From: Massilia sp. KIM | GTDB taxonomy: Bacteria; Pseudomonadota; Gammaproteobacteria; Burkholderiales; Burkholderiaceae_D | Direction of reading: 5' to 3' | NCBI RefSeq assembly: GCF_002007115.1 | Contig: NZ_MVAD01000002.1 | Coordinates: 1,054,001-1,118,000 of the forward strand | Length of the DNA stretch: 64,000 nt | Part shown: piece by piece, positions 52,868-63,022 of the stretch | Position numbering within the stretch: position 1 is the first letter of the stretch | How the letters are laid out: every line of letters begins with the position of its first letter | Made by a program: the position numbers and the translations under genes | Notes under the pieces: model-generated | Told to the model about the DNA's origin: nothing | The model's database searches: none | Seen by the model: the letters and a program-made list of their open reading frames with translations, nothing else

Positions 52868-55239
52868 AGTTTCAGCTCCACATGGTACTGGCCGACGCCG
52901 ATCGAACGCCCGGTCTCGGGGTGCGAGGGCAGGACCGACAGGTAATAGGTGCCTTTCGGGACTTTCGACAGGTCGGGCCGCAGCGTCACCCTGGCCGACT
53001 TGCCCGGCGCCAGCGACAGCGCCTCGCCGGTCACCTCGCCCAGCTCGACGCCATGCTCGTTGCTGATCACCAGCAGCGGCGCGAACTCGCGCGAGCGCAT
53101 GCTGGCATGGTTGGTGAAAGTCGCTTCGATGGTCAGCCGGCCGGTGCCGGGACGCGGGCGCACGCCCGAGACGCCGACCTCGCCGGCCTCCGACACCAGC
53201 GGCACGCTGCGCAGGCTGCGCTCACCGCCGTAGGCCGCCAGCGCGCCGCCGGCCGGCGACAGTTCGCGCGCCTTGCCGGCGATGGCGTTGGCGCGCACGA
53301 AGGCGCCGAACTGCGCCTGGGCCCGCGCCAGCGCGCCGGCGTCGTCCGCACGGTCCGTATTCAGGCCGTCCGAGAGCGAATACAGATGGCCCTGCGCCAG
53401 ATAGACCGAGCCCGAGACGAAATCGCTCATCTCGGTCTTGGTCTGCTTGAGCGGGATCGCGTGCAGGTTGCGGAAAGAAGGTTCCAGGTCCAGGCCGCTG
53501 CCCACCCAGCTCACCTGGGCCGGCGACTTCAGGCCGTGGTGGTTGCTCAGGTAGGCCAGCAGCGAGGGCGCGATGTCGAACTGCGAGGACACCGACTTGA
53601 TCGACTGCGCCTTGGCCAGCAGCGGCGAGACCACGATCAGCGGCACGTGGTAGCGCTCGATGCGGGTGTCCATCGGCAGCTCCGGCAGGCGGTGGTCGCC
53701 GGTGATCACGAAGATGGTGTTGTCGTAGCCCGGCAGCGACCTGGCCTTGTCGAAGAACAGGCGCAGCGCGTCGTCGGCGTACAGGATGCTGGCGAAGATG
53801 TCGCGCTGGCGCTCGTGCACCGGCTGCGCCGGCAGCTTCAGGGCGGCCAGGCGCTCGTCCACGCGCCGCAGCCAGGCGTCCTGGCCGGGGAAGGTGAAGG
53901 GGCTGTGCATGCTGGTGGTCTGGATGATGCTGACGAAGGGCCCGCCGGCGTCCTTCGCTTCGCGCTCGGCGGCCAGTTCCATCAGGTCGCGGTCGGCGTA
54001 GCCCCAGTCGTTGCTGCGCTTGTGCGGCGCGCCGAAGTCCTTCTGGCTGACGATGCTGTCCACGCCCTGGCGGCGCAGGAAGGCGCCTTCGTTGTCGAAC
54101 TCCACGTCCGAACCGGTGTAGAACTTGAGGCGGTAGCCCTGGGCCTTGAGGATGCTGAGCAGGGAGTCGTGGCGCGGCATGCGCTCGCCCAGCGCCGCCA
54201 GGCCGTTCTCGCCGAAGGGCAGGGAGCCGAACACGGTTGGCAGCACGCCGAAGGTGCGGCCCTGGCCCGCCAGGAAGTTTTCGAAGTACAGGCCTTGCCC
54301 GGCCAGCTCGTCCAGGAAGGGCGTGAAGCTGCCCAGGCGCGCGCCGGGACCGGAGAAACTGCGACCGAGACCCTCGACGATGATGAACACCAGGTTGGGC
54401 GGGGCGCCGTTGGCGGCCTTGAACAGCGGTCCGAGCGTGTCGGGCGTGCGTTCCGGACGCAGGAAGGGATAGCGCGCATCCCTGCCGTCCCAGGGCGCCT
54501 GGACCGCCTGCTGCGCCTGGCCCTGCTGCGGGGCCGGGGCCGCGGCGTGGCCGCCCTGCAGCAGCGCCAAGCTGTGGCCGGTGAAATAGGCGGTCTTGTT
54601 GGTGACGAAATTCAGGTCGGCGTCGGTGCGCACCACGCGCGGCGCGAAACGGTCCGGCAGCAGGAAGAAGGCGAGCAGGCTGAGGGCCAGCGCGACCACG
54701 GGCGTGCGCAGCTGCACGCGCGGCCACCAGGGGCGGGTGGTGGAGAACAGCGTGATCCACAGCAGGGCCAGCGCCAGCGGCAGCGCGCCGCCGAGCAGCG
54801 GGTCCGGGGACCAGGCGCCGCCCAGCGTGGTGCCGATCTCGCTGCCGGAATAGGCGAACAGGTCGGCGCCGAGCAGGACGCCGGCGATCCAGTGGTATTG
54901 CACCAGGCCGGCCTGCAGGCAGAGCAGCAGGCTCCAGACCACACCCAGCAGCACCGCGCGCAGGCGGCGCGAGGGGACCAGGGCCAGGGGCAGGGCGCCG
55001 AGCAGGAACACGAAGCCGTAGCGCAGCAGCGCCAGGCTGTCGTTGCCGACGCCGGCGCCGAACAGGGTCGACTGCGGCACGCCGGCGGCGCCGGCGTGGA
55101 TGCCTTCGGCGGCGCGCAGCACCAGCCAGGCCAGCATCAGGGCCGGGAGCGATTCGAAGGCGCAGGCCAGCGCGCCGCCCAGCCGCTGCAGCCAGGCCGG
55201 GGCGCGCGTTTCCTTCGGCGCGGCGACCGGGCTTACCAT
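52864..55239 (-). CDS. LTA-synthase-like membrane sulfatase
   Basis: This 791-residue protein has about five transmembrane helices in its first 220 residues, then an extracellular sulfatase/phosphoglycerol-transferase domain: PNLVFIIVEGLGRSFSG (metal Glu), GRTFGVLPTVFGSLPFGENG (catalytic Thr region), FVSIIQTTSMHSPFTFPG, and VITGDHRLPELP (metal Asp-His). This is the LtaS/MdoB architecture. A C-terminal immunoglobulin-like domain (about 690-791) is unusual. The start overlaps the upstream YaiO gene stop by 7 bases, so the genes are coupled. It likely adds phosphoglycerol or phosphoethanolamine to a glycan. Confidence 0.85.
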   Translation of the reverse strand: MVSPVAAPKETRAPAWLQRLGGALACAFESLPALMLAWLVLRAAEGIHAGAAGVPQSTLFGAGVGNDSLALLRYGFVFLLGALPLALVPSRRLRAVLLGVVWSLLLCLQAGLVQYHWIAGVLLGADLFAYSGSEIGTTLGGAWSPDPLLGGALPLALALLWITLFSTTRPWWPRVQLRTPVVALALSLLAFFLLPDRFAPRVVRTDADLNFVTNKTAYFTGHSLALLQGGHAAAPAPQQGQAQQAVQAPWDGRDARYPFLRPERTPDTLGPLFKAANGAPPNLVFIIVEGLGRSFSGPGARLGSFTPFLDELAGQGLYFENFLAGQGRTFGVLPTVFGSLPFGENGLAALGERMPRHDSLLSILKAQGYRLKFYTGSDVEFDNEGAFLRRQGVDSIVSQKDFGAPHKRSNDWGYADRDLMELAAEREAKDAGGPFVSIIQTTSMHSPFTFPGQDAWLRRVDERLAALKLPAQPVHERQRDIFASILYADDALRLFFDKARSLPGYDNTIFVITGDHRLPELPMDTRIERYHVPLIVVSPLLAKAQSIKSVSSQFDIAPSLLAYLSNHHGLKSPAQVSWVGSGLDLEPSFRNLHAIPLKQTKTEMSDFVSGSVYLAQGHLYSLSDGLNTDRADDAGALARAQAQFGAFVRANAIAGKARELSPAGGALAAYGGERSLRSVPLVSEAGEVGVSGVRPRPGTGRLTIEATFTNHASMRSREFAPLLVISNEHGVELGEVTGEALSLAPGKSARVTLRPDLSKVPKGTYYLSVLPSHPETGRSIGVGQYHVELKL

Positions 55240-56453
55240 CGGCGGTACAACGCGAACGTGACGCTGCGTTCGCGTGCCTCGCTGCCGTCGCGCGAGAAGC
55301 CGGCGCCGATGCGGCCACCCCAGTCGCGCGTGAAGTAATGCACCAGGCTGGCGCTGCCGCCGCCCGAGCGCACCCGCCCGCCGGCCAGCGAGAGCGGGTC
55401 GTCGCTGCGGCCGCGGTTGGCCGCGAGCTCGATGTAGCTGTCGGCGTCGCCCTTGTAGTAGTAGCGGCCGAGCAGGCGGTCGCCGGTGCTGTGCGAGCCT
55501 TCGGACACGATGTTCTGGTGGCGCAGCTGGAAGTACCAGTTGCCGGTGTACTTGGCCAGCCCGACGCCGTAGATGTTGACGCGGCCGTCGAAGCCCAGCA
55601 CGTCGTCGCTGAGCGAGACTTCCCAGCCGCTGCCCAGCGACTGGTACAGCTCGATGCGTCCGGAATTGGCCGGGAACAGGCGCGCCGCCGGGGCGCGCTG
55701 GTAGCGCAGGTTGGCGTAGGCGCCCGGCCACAGCGTGACGTAGGCGTCCAGGGCCCAGGCGTGGCCGGTCTGCTCGAAGCGGTGCGCGCGCAGGGTCTCG
55801 AAGCCGAGCGAACCGCGCGCGAAGTAGCGGCGCACGCTCACGGTCTGCTCGTTCCAGCGCGGCCGCTCGCCGACCTCGGTCCAGGTCGAGGAGATGCCGG
55901 CGGCCCAGGTGTAGCCGTCGGCGATGGCGGCGTCCGGCGCGCCGGGGCGGGGCTGCATGGCGGCCAGCATGGCGTCGATCTCGGCGCCGTCGCCGCCCAG
56001 GCTGCGTGCGCGCGCAAGCTCGGCGCGCGCATCGGCGGTGCGCCCGAGGGCGCGCGCGGCCCGCGCCCGCGCGAGGATGGGGGCCGGATCGTTGGGCTGC
56101 AGCGCGGCCAGGCGCGCGTAGGCGTCCAGGGCCTGCTGCGGGCGGTCGCTCCACTGGTACAGGTTGCCCAGCGCCGACCACACGTCGGCGTAGGTGGGCG
56201 AGGCCTTGGCGGCGGCGCTCAGGTCGGCCTCTGCCTCGTCGTAGCGCTCCAGCCGGGTGAGGGCGATGCCGCGCCCCAGCAGCACGTCGACGTTGCCGGG
56301 CGAGCGCGCCAGCAACGCGTCGTAGGCGGCCACGGCCAGGGCCGGCTGGCCATTGTTGGCGAGATTGCGCGCTTTCTCGTACTGCTCGTCGAAAGAGGGA
56401 CTGGCGGCGGGAGGCTGGACTTGGGCGGGTGGCTGTTGGTAGTCGACGAACAT
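55233..56453 (-). CDS. TPR/YaiO-family outer-membrane protein
   Basis: The 406-residue protein has N-terminal TPR motifs (about 20-160: EKARNLANNGQPALAVAAYDALLARSPGNVDVLLGRGIAL, DVWSALGNLYQWSDRPQQALDAYARLAAL) and a C-terminal YaiO-type beta-barrel (TWTEVGERPRWNEQTVSVRRYFARGSLGFE...), ending in a Trp. ATG 56453 is used; the frame stays open to 56543. Neither start gives a clear signal peptide, so the true N-terminus is uncertain. It heads the operon with the sulfatase and GH-like genes, probably for export or anchoring of a surface polymer. Confidence 0.78.
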   Translation of the reverse strand: MFVDYQQPPAQVQPPAASPSFDEQYEKARNLANNGQPALAVAAYDALLARSPGNVDVLLGRGIALTRLERYDEAEADLSAAAKASPTYADVWSALGNLYQWSDRPQQALDAYARLAALQPNDPAPILARARAARALGRTADARAELARARSLGGDGAEIDAMLAAMQPRPGAPDAAIADGYTWAAGISSTWTEVGERPRWNEQTVSVRRYFARGSLGFETLRAHRFEQTGHAWALDAYVTLWPGAYANLRYQRAPAARLFPANSGRIELYQSLGSGWEVSLSDDVLGFDGRVNIYGVGLAKYTGNWYFQLRHQNIVSEGSHSTGDRLLGRYYYKGDADSYIELAANRGRSDDPLSLAGGRVRSGGGSASLVHYFTRDWGGRIGAGFSRDGSEARERSVTFALYRRW

Positions 56454-56732
56454 GAAAAGAGCGGAGGTGGGCCATGCTGCATGGCAATACGCCGCACTCT
56501 GCCCGAGGGCATTCTTAGCGTCAAGAAAACACGCTCCCTGCATAGCAAGGTGTCGCGCGGAACCCTCAAACGAATGCTATCCTGTCCAGAGACTTGACAG
56601 CCTGCCTATCCCGCGTGAAAGACGGTCGCGAAAGGCCTGCGACATGATGTCCATATTGACAAGTTTGCCAAAGCGTGGCGCAATCCCGTCCTGCCGGACG
56701 CGTGGCCGGACGTTGACAGGAACAGGAGCGAG

Positions 56733-57761
56733 ATGAGCAGATCCAGCGGTGGCAAGGTGAGGGGAACGGGGCGGACCACCCTCGAACAGGTGGCGGCCCT
56801 GGCCGGCGTGTCGATCATGACGGCCTCGCGCGCCCTAAGCCAGCCGCAGCTCGTGTCGGAAGCGACCCGGGCCAAGGTGGAGAAGGCGGTCGACGAGCTC
56901 GGCTACGTGCCCAACCGCGCCGCGCGCGCCCTGGCCTCGGCCCAGTCGCACGTGATCGTGGTGCTGGTGCCCTCGCTCACCAACGCGGTGTTTCCGGCGG
57001 TGCTGGAAGGCATCCACGACGCGGTCGGTCCCAGCCGCTACCAGCTCCTGATCGGTAACACCCATTACTCCGACGCCGAGGAAGAAAAGCTGCTGCGCAT
57101 CTACCTGCAGTCGAACCCGGACGGCATCCTGCTCAGCAGCCTCTCGCACAGCGCGCCGGTGGCGCAGATGCTGGCCGCCTCGCGCGTGCCGGTGGTCTCG
57201 ATGATGGACCTGGCGGACGACCCGCAGCAGCTCTCGGTCGGTTTTTCCCAGCTCGACGCCGGCGTCGAGATGACGCGCCACCTGATCCGCCGCGGCTACA
57301 AGCGCATCGGCTTCATCGGCGCCCAGCTCGACGAGCGTACCCTGCGCCGCGCCGATGGCTACCGCCAGGCGATGCGCGAGGCCGGGCTGGCCGACCCGCG
57401 CCTCGAGATCATGGTGCCCAATCCCTCCAACATCGCGCTCGGCGCCGAGCTGATGGCCCAGATGATGGCCACCGCGCCCGATTGCGACGCCGTGTTCTGC
57501 TGTAACGACGACCTCGCCCACGGCGCCATCTACCACTGCCAGCGCAAGGGCATCCGCATTCCCCAGGACGTGGCCGTGTGCGGCTTCAACGACTTGCCGG
57601 CCTCGGCCTGGATGATGCCTTCGCTGACCACGATCGACACCCCGCGCTACCGGATCGGCTACGAGGCCGCCAACCTGCTGCTGCAGCTCATCGCCGGCAA
57701 GGAGCCCGAGCAGCGCCGCATCGACCTCGGCTTCACGCTGCGCCAGCGCGAGAGCGCCTGA
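56733..57761 (+). CDS. gntR: LacI-family regulator, GntR type
   Basis: The 342-residue regulator has a LacI HTH (TLEQVAALAGVSIMTASRALSQPQLVSEATRAKVEKAVDELGYVPN) and a periplasmic-binding-like effector domain (HVIVVLVPSLTNAVFPAVLEGIHDAVG, FNDLPASAWMMPSLTTIDTPRYRIG). This pattern matches GntR of gluconate metabolism, and the gluconokinase gene follows with a GntR-like operator. It probably represses gntK until gluconate is present. Confidence 0.85.
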   Translation: MSRSSGGKVRGTGRTTLEQVAALAGVSIMTASRALSQPQLVSEATRAKVEKAVDELGYVPNRAARALASAQSHVIVVLVPSLTNAVFPAVLEGIHDAVGPSRYQLLIGNTHYSDAEEEKLLRIYLQSNPDGILLSSLSHSAPVAQMLAASRVPVVSMMDLADDPQQLSVGFSQLDAGVEMTRHLIRRGYKRIGFIGAQLDERTLRRADGYRQAMREAGLADPRLEIMVPNPSNIALGAELMAQMMATAPDCDAVFCCNDDLAHGAIYHCQRKGIRIPQDVAVCGFNDLPASAWMMPSLTTIDTPRYRIGYEAANLLLQLIAGKEPEQRRIDLGFTLRQRESA

Positions 57762-58003
57762 GCGTCCCGTCTCCCGCCCCGCGCGCGCCCCTCGCTCGAG
57801 GGGGGCGCAGGGGTTCCAGTTGTGACAAGGTATTTCCCGTGCCAGTCTTGTGGAGATACCAACTCGACCATACCTAGGCGATGTCCGGCCCGGAATCGGC
57901 AGGCCCGCGGCCCCGGCGGCGGCGCGCCGATGCGGGAACGAAACCTGGCTTGTGCTATCCGAGGCTTTACAAGCGCCGCGTAGCCACGTATGCTGCACGG
58001 CAT

Positions 58004-58017
58004 TGTTAGCGCTATCA
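58004..58017. promoter_or_regulatory. GntR-like operator at the gntK start
   Basis: TGTTAGC-GCTATCA is a 14-base near-palindrome with one mismatch, similar to the E. coli GntR operator style (TGTTACC-GGTAACA). It overlaps the candidate ATG 58017, so repression at the start region is likely. Confidence 0.6.
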
Positions 58018-58544
58018 TGAGTGAGATGGAAACGAAGAACATGGGTGTCGCCTGGGTCGTGATGGGCGTGTGCGGTTGCGGCAAGAGTGCGCTGGGCTCG
58101 CAGCTGGCGGCCCGGCTGGGCCTTCCCTTCATCGAGGGCGACGATTTCCACTCGGAGGAGAACGTGGACAAGATGCGCGCCGGCATCCCGCTCACCGATA
58201 CCGACCGCGCAGGCTGGCTGCGCGCGCTGCGCGCCGAGCTGGCGGCGGCGGGGGAGAAGGGCATCGTGCTGTCCTGTTCGGCGCTCAAGCGGGCCTACCG
58301 CGACGTGCTGCGCGGGGAGGGCGGTCACGGTCCGCAAGTGCGCTTCGTGCACCTGGACGGCGAGCGCGCACTGCTCGATGCGCGCGTGCGCGCGCGGCCC
58401 GGACACTATATGCCGGCCTCGCTGCTCGACAGCCAGCTCCAGACGCTCGAACGCCTGCAGCCGGACGAGGCCGGGATGACCCTCGACATCCGAGCGCCCC
58501 TCGACGAACTGCTCGCGCAGGTGCTGGCCCGCGCCGAGGCGTGA
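58017..58544 (+). CDS. gntK: Gluconokinase
   Basis: The 175-residue kinase phosphorylates gluconate to 6-phosphogluconate for the Entner-Doudoroff or pentose-phosphate routes. It has the P-loop GVCGCGKSALG, then LPFIEGDDFHSEENVDKMRAGIPLTDTDRAGWL and LSCSALKRAYRDVLR, all gluconokinase hallmarks. Starts at 57990, 58017, 58026 and 58041 are all possible; none has a strong ribosome site. The operator overlaps the second. The LacI-type regulator gene lies upstream on the same strand. Confidence 0.88.
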   Translation: MSEMETKNMGVAWVVMGVCGCGKSALGSQLAARLGLPFIEGDDFHSEENVDKMRAGIPLTDTDRAGWLRALRAELAAAGEKGIVLSCSALKRAYRDVLRGEGGHGPQVRFVHLDGERALLDARVRARPGHYMPASLLDSQLQTLERLQPDEAGMTLDIRAPLDELLAQVLARAEA

Positions 58545-58647
58545 CAGCGTCGGCTGGACACATTGCCGTGTTTCGACGCCCCTGTCAACGAAATCGGCGC
58601 GGTGTGGATGTTTCAAAACAACTATCGTATTTTCCCCGACATTGTTG

Positions 58648-58676
58648 TTGACGATGCTACAGGCCGCGCCTAGCAT
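58648..58676 (+). promoter_or_regulatory. Predicted promoter with embedded palindrome before the subtilase gene
   Basis: TTGACG (58648-58653) and TAGCAT (58671-58676) are 17 bases apart. GATGCTA (58653-58659) and TAGCATC (58671-58677) form a perfect inverted repeat through the core promoter, placed to let a bound protein block polymerase. Confidence 0.45.
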
Positions 58677-58765
58677 CACCCGACGCTGAGCCCGCTTCGC
58701 CTATCCGGCGGGGCAAGCCAGCGCACACCGCGTTGGATATCACACCACCAGATTCGGGGACATAC

Positions 58766-60385
<1,620 letters not shown>

Positions 60386-60401
60386 TCGCGTGATCGCAGG
60401 A

Positions 60402-60425
60402 GGCATGCGCCGCCCGGCGCATGCC
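60402..60425. terminator. Hairpin after the subtilase gene
   Basis: GGCATGCGCC and GGCGCATGCC form a perfect 10-base stem with a GCCC loop, 16 bases past the stop. No T-tract follows; the role is uncertain. Confidence 0.5.
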
Positions 60426-60536
60426 GTGGGGCCCGTCGCTGGACTGGACGGGCCCTTGTCTCGACTGGACGTCGTGATGGCGTCCTCATTCGTCCCGCTT
60501 GCCGGTTCGGGCATGACGGGGACGGTTCGACCGGGA

Positions 60537-60962
60537 CTAATGACGCCAGACAGGGAATGCCAACGCAAAGCCCAGGGATTCGAGCCGGTCCATCAGGGCG
60601 TTCACCGCGTCGCTGTCCACTGAGGCCGGAACGTCGACGGCAAACAGGTCGAACCTGGGGAAACCCTCCACACGCAGTCCCAGGCTGGACAGCTCATGGG
60701 CATGGTCATCGAATTTCAGGCCGGCTCGCTCGATGATCCAGGCCAGCGAATGGCCCGAAGGCTCGACGACGACGAAGTCGAAGATGCATCCGTTGACCGG
60801 ATCGGGTTCCGCAGTAAATTTATCGCCGAGCGCCAGGCACTGGATGAAAAAGGGCGCGTTGTGCAGCTCGTACACGGATCCCGTTTTTTCGCACCAGACG
60901 TGTTCGGTCGCGACAGGCGGCCAGTCCCCGTCGATGTCGAGTGCGAAGGCAATTTTTTCCAT
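60537..60962 (-). CDS. DUF4265 protein
   Basis: The 141-residue cytoplasmic protein has the DUF4265 pattern: an initial DIDGDWPPVATEHVWCE, then YELHNAPFFIQCLALGDKF and a two-fold ending HELSSLGLRVEGFPRFDLFAVDVPAS. Members lie near immunity and toxin genes in some genomes, but no toxin is evident here. It is convergent with the subtilase gene. Its function is unknown. Confidence 0.75.
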   Translation of the reverse strand: MEKIAFALDIDGDWPPVATEHVWCEKTGSVYELHNAPFFIQCLALGDKFTAEPDPVNGCIFDFVVVEPSGHSLAWIIERAGLKFDDHAHELSSLGLRVEGFPRFDLFAVDVPASVDSDAVNALMDRLESLGFALAFPVWRH

Positions 60963-60989
60963 TCGGCTCCCCGGGCGTCGATATGCGCC

Positions 60990-61364
60990 TTATGCCTCGC
61001 GCGGGGCTGGGGCTGCGTCGGCATCGGCGCGGCAGTTCTCGAGGGACGGATTGTCCACCTCGACCGGGCCATACCATTCGCGCACGCCGGCCAGGCCGCC
61101 GGTGCGCAGGATCCAAGCTTTTCTCGAGACCGGATCGGCAAGCACCGTGTGCTGGAAGGCGTCGCTGATCCAGGGGGCAGGTTTGAGCCGTATCCGGACA
61201 AAGTGCCGACCATCTGCGGGAACCGGTTCCTCGGCGGCGGGGATCGCGGTGGTGAAACCGAGCGCGCTGATGCCGTAGCGCTTGCTGAGCGCCTCGGTCA
61301 GCGGGCAGGCCGACGCAGCGCCGGCGAGGAGCAGGGTGGACAGCATGGCGGCGAGCTGCTTCAT
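60990..61364 (-). CDS. Hypothetical exported protein
   Basis: This 124-residue protein has a signal peptide (MKQLAAMLSTLLLAGAASA) and a Cys right after it (CPLTEALSKRYG), so it may be a lipoprotein or disulphide-bearing periplasmic protein. The rest has no motif I recognise. It lies between the DUF4265 gene and a small membrane protein gene on the same strand. Confidence 0.6.
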   Translation of the reverse strand: MKQLAAMLSTLLLAGAASACPLTEALSKRYGISALGFTTAIPAAEEPVPADGRHFVRIRLKPAPWISDAFQHTVLADPVSRKAWILRTGGLAGVREWYGPVEVDNPSLENCRADADAAPAPREA

Positions 61365-61401
61365 CGTGCCTGCTCCGCTTGCGAGGATGCCCGGATCGGC
61401 C

Positions 61402-61626
61402 TCAGTCCAGCGCCCGCGAACGGGGCGCCAGCAAGACCAGGCCGAACCAGCCGACGAAGGTAAAGACCTGCTGGAAGCCGAACAGGCACAGGAAATAGAC
61501 CAGCCATTGGGGTGCGCCCTCGGGTTCTCCGATGCCGGCCCCGCGCAGGAGCCAGATCGTGCAGACGATGCTCAGCACAAACACCGGCATGGCGAACCAC
61601 CACTTCCGTTCCAGCTTGGATTTCAT
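61402..61626 (-). CDS. Small two-span membrane protein
   Basis: The 74-residue protein has two hydrophobic helices (WWFAMPVFVLSIVCTIWLL and WLVYFLCLFGFQQVFTFVGWFGLVLL) joined by a short loop. ATG 61626 (MKSKLERK) follows GAAGAGACC. An upstream in-frame ATG at 61644 is less likely. I do not recognise the family. It is upstream of, and co-directional with, the exported-protein gene. Confidence 0.55.
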   Translation of the reverse strand: MKSKLERKWWFAMPVFVLSIVCTIWLLRGAGIGEPEGAPQWLVYFLCLFGFQQVFTFVGWFGLVLLAPRSRALD

Positions 61627-61823
61627 CGGTCTCTTCCAGTTCAATGTTGTGCCGAGCCTAGCATATCGCCAGCGGCGAATACTCGCACAAACTCACAAAG
61701 CGGGCGGTCAATTCCCCCCATCGAGGATGGGGGACGGCGCGCGATGCAGGCACTAGACTGTGCGCCTTCTCCATCTCTTTGTTGCCGGCAGCCGCCATCG
61801 CGCCGCTGCCTCAGGACCGACCC

Positions 61824-62597
61824 ATGAAATTTATCAAGCTCCTTCTTCTCATGCTGACCGGCGGCTGCCTGTCGCTCGACAGCCAGGCCCAGTCCTTCGG
61901 CGACTTCCTCAAGAACTCGGCGGTGGAGGCGGCGCGAAGCGCCGTGGCCGGCAACGTGAACCGCGCGGTGACGGCGACGGTCGACAAGGCTTTCAAGGGC
62001 GGCGCCGAGGCCACGGCTTCCGACGCGGCCCAGCCGGCTGGCGCCGATACTGCCGCGGCGCCGGCTGCCGTATCGGCGCCAGCGGCGGCCGCCAAGCTTG
62101 CGGTGCCGCCGGGTTGCCTGCGCATGCGCGGCGCCAGCCTGGTGCTGGGCCCCAAGCCTGATTCCTTCGAGCACGCCATCCTGTGGCCGGAAAATGCCCA
62201 TTGCCCGGTTGGTGGCTTCACCCATTTCGAGTTCAAGGCGGCGCAGGAAGCCAAGCATGCCTTCCGCAAGGCCAGCGAGGTGCGCTGCAATGACTGCGAA
62301 GGCGGCTATTACCCGGATGCCTGGGGCGGCCGTTCGCTGATCAAGAAGGGCGATTACGCGACCGAATTCCCCAAGCTGCTGGTCAGCCTCAAGCAGGGCG
62401 AGAGCGTCGGATGGAAGGGCAACAAATACCACGTGTCGATCACCGCACTGGGCGCACAGCCCATCGGCGAGACACCCTGCAAGCAGTTCCGCTATCAGCT
62501 CAAGGATGGCGGAAAACAGGTGGCCGAGTACATCGGGATGTTCTGCGAATACACCCGGCCGTATTCCAGCAAAGCGACCTGGAACGAGGTCGTGTAA
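61824..62597 (+). CDS. Hypothetical exported protein
   Basis: This 257-residue protein has a signal peptide (MKFIKLLLLMLTGGCLSLDSQAQS), an Ala-rich linker with a TAAAPAAVSAPAAAAK stretch, and a C-terminal domain with paired Cys (CLRMRGASLVLGP, CPVGGF, VRCNDCEGGYYPDAW, GMFCEYTR). The TGGC before a Cys is only a partial lipobox. ATG 61824 is chosen because it yields the signal peptide. I do not recognise the family. Confidence 0.65.
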   Translation: MKFIKLLLLMLTGGCLSLDSQAQSFGDFLKNSAVEAARSAVAGNVNRAVTATVDKAFKGGAEATASDAAQPAGADTAAAPAAVSAPAAAAKLAVPPGCLRMRGASLVLGPKPDSFEHAILWPENAHCPVGGFTHFEFKAAQEAKHAFRKASEVRCNDCEGGYYPDAWGGRSLIKKGDYATEFPKLLVSLKQGESVGWKGNKYHVSITALGAQPIGETPCKQFRYQLKDGGKQVAEYIGMFCEYTRPYSSKATWNEVV

Positions 62598-62674
62598 GGC
62601 AAGCGCAGCGCCGCCGCTCCAGCCCCTGTGCCACACTGGATGCTCCAATTCGCATGGCGGCAAAGGAGCATAGC

Positions 62675-62950
62675 ATGGCAACCGATCAGCAAAACGAGCA
62701 GCAAAACCAGCAGCAGAATCAGCAGCAGAACCAGCAGCAGAACCAGCAGCAGAGCCAGCAGCAAGCTCAGCAGCAAGCACCGCAGCAGGGGCAGCAGCAA
62801 CAGGGCGAGCAGGCCCGCAGCCAGCAGCAAGCGCCCGCGCGCAAGCCTGGCGAGGTCGATGGCCTTGCCGACAAGAAGCCCGAGGAACTCACGCCCGACG
62901 AGCTGCGCCTGATGGCCGATACCATGCCGGGCGAGGGCCCAGGCGACTGA
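62675..62950 (+). CDS. Gln-rich low-complexity small protein
   Basis: The 91-residue protein begins MATDQQNEQQNQQQNQQQ, about fifty residues of Gln-Asn repeat encoded by CAGCAGAACCAG-type 12-base units. A basic/acidic tail follows (KPGEVDGLADKKPEELTPDELRLMADTMPG). AAAGGAGCA precedes ATG 62675 at good spacing, so it looks genuinely translated. Its prion-like composition is unusual for a high-GC bacterium. Its function is unknown. Confidence 0.7.
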   Translation: MATDQQNEQQNQQQNQQQNQQQNQQQSQQQAQQQAPQQGQQQQGEQARSQQQAPARKPGEVDGLADKKPEELTPDELRLMADTMPGEGPGD

Positions 62951-63022
62951 CAGCCGGCCGCTGTAACCGGAGCGGCCCCGGGAACGAATAGGAAGCTGTG
63001 ATCCACGCATGCACAGCTTCCG

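Noticed and set aside
55240..56487. N-terminal extension of the LTA-synthase-like protein
   Set aside because: The extra frame is the shadow of the YaiO gene; ATG 55239 overlaps that gene's stop and begins the membrane domain.
57785..57807. Hairpin after the LacI-type gene as an intrinsic terminator
   Set aside because: The stem CGCCCCTC/GAGGGG is present but no T-tract follows, so I did not list it as a feature.
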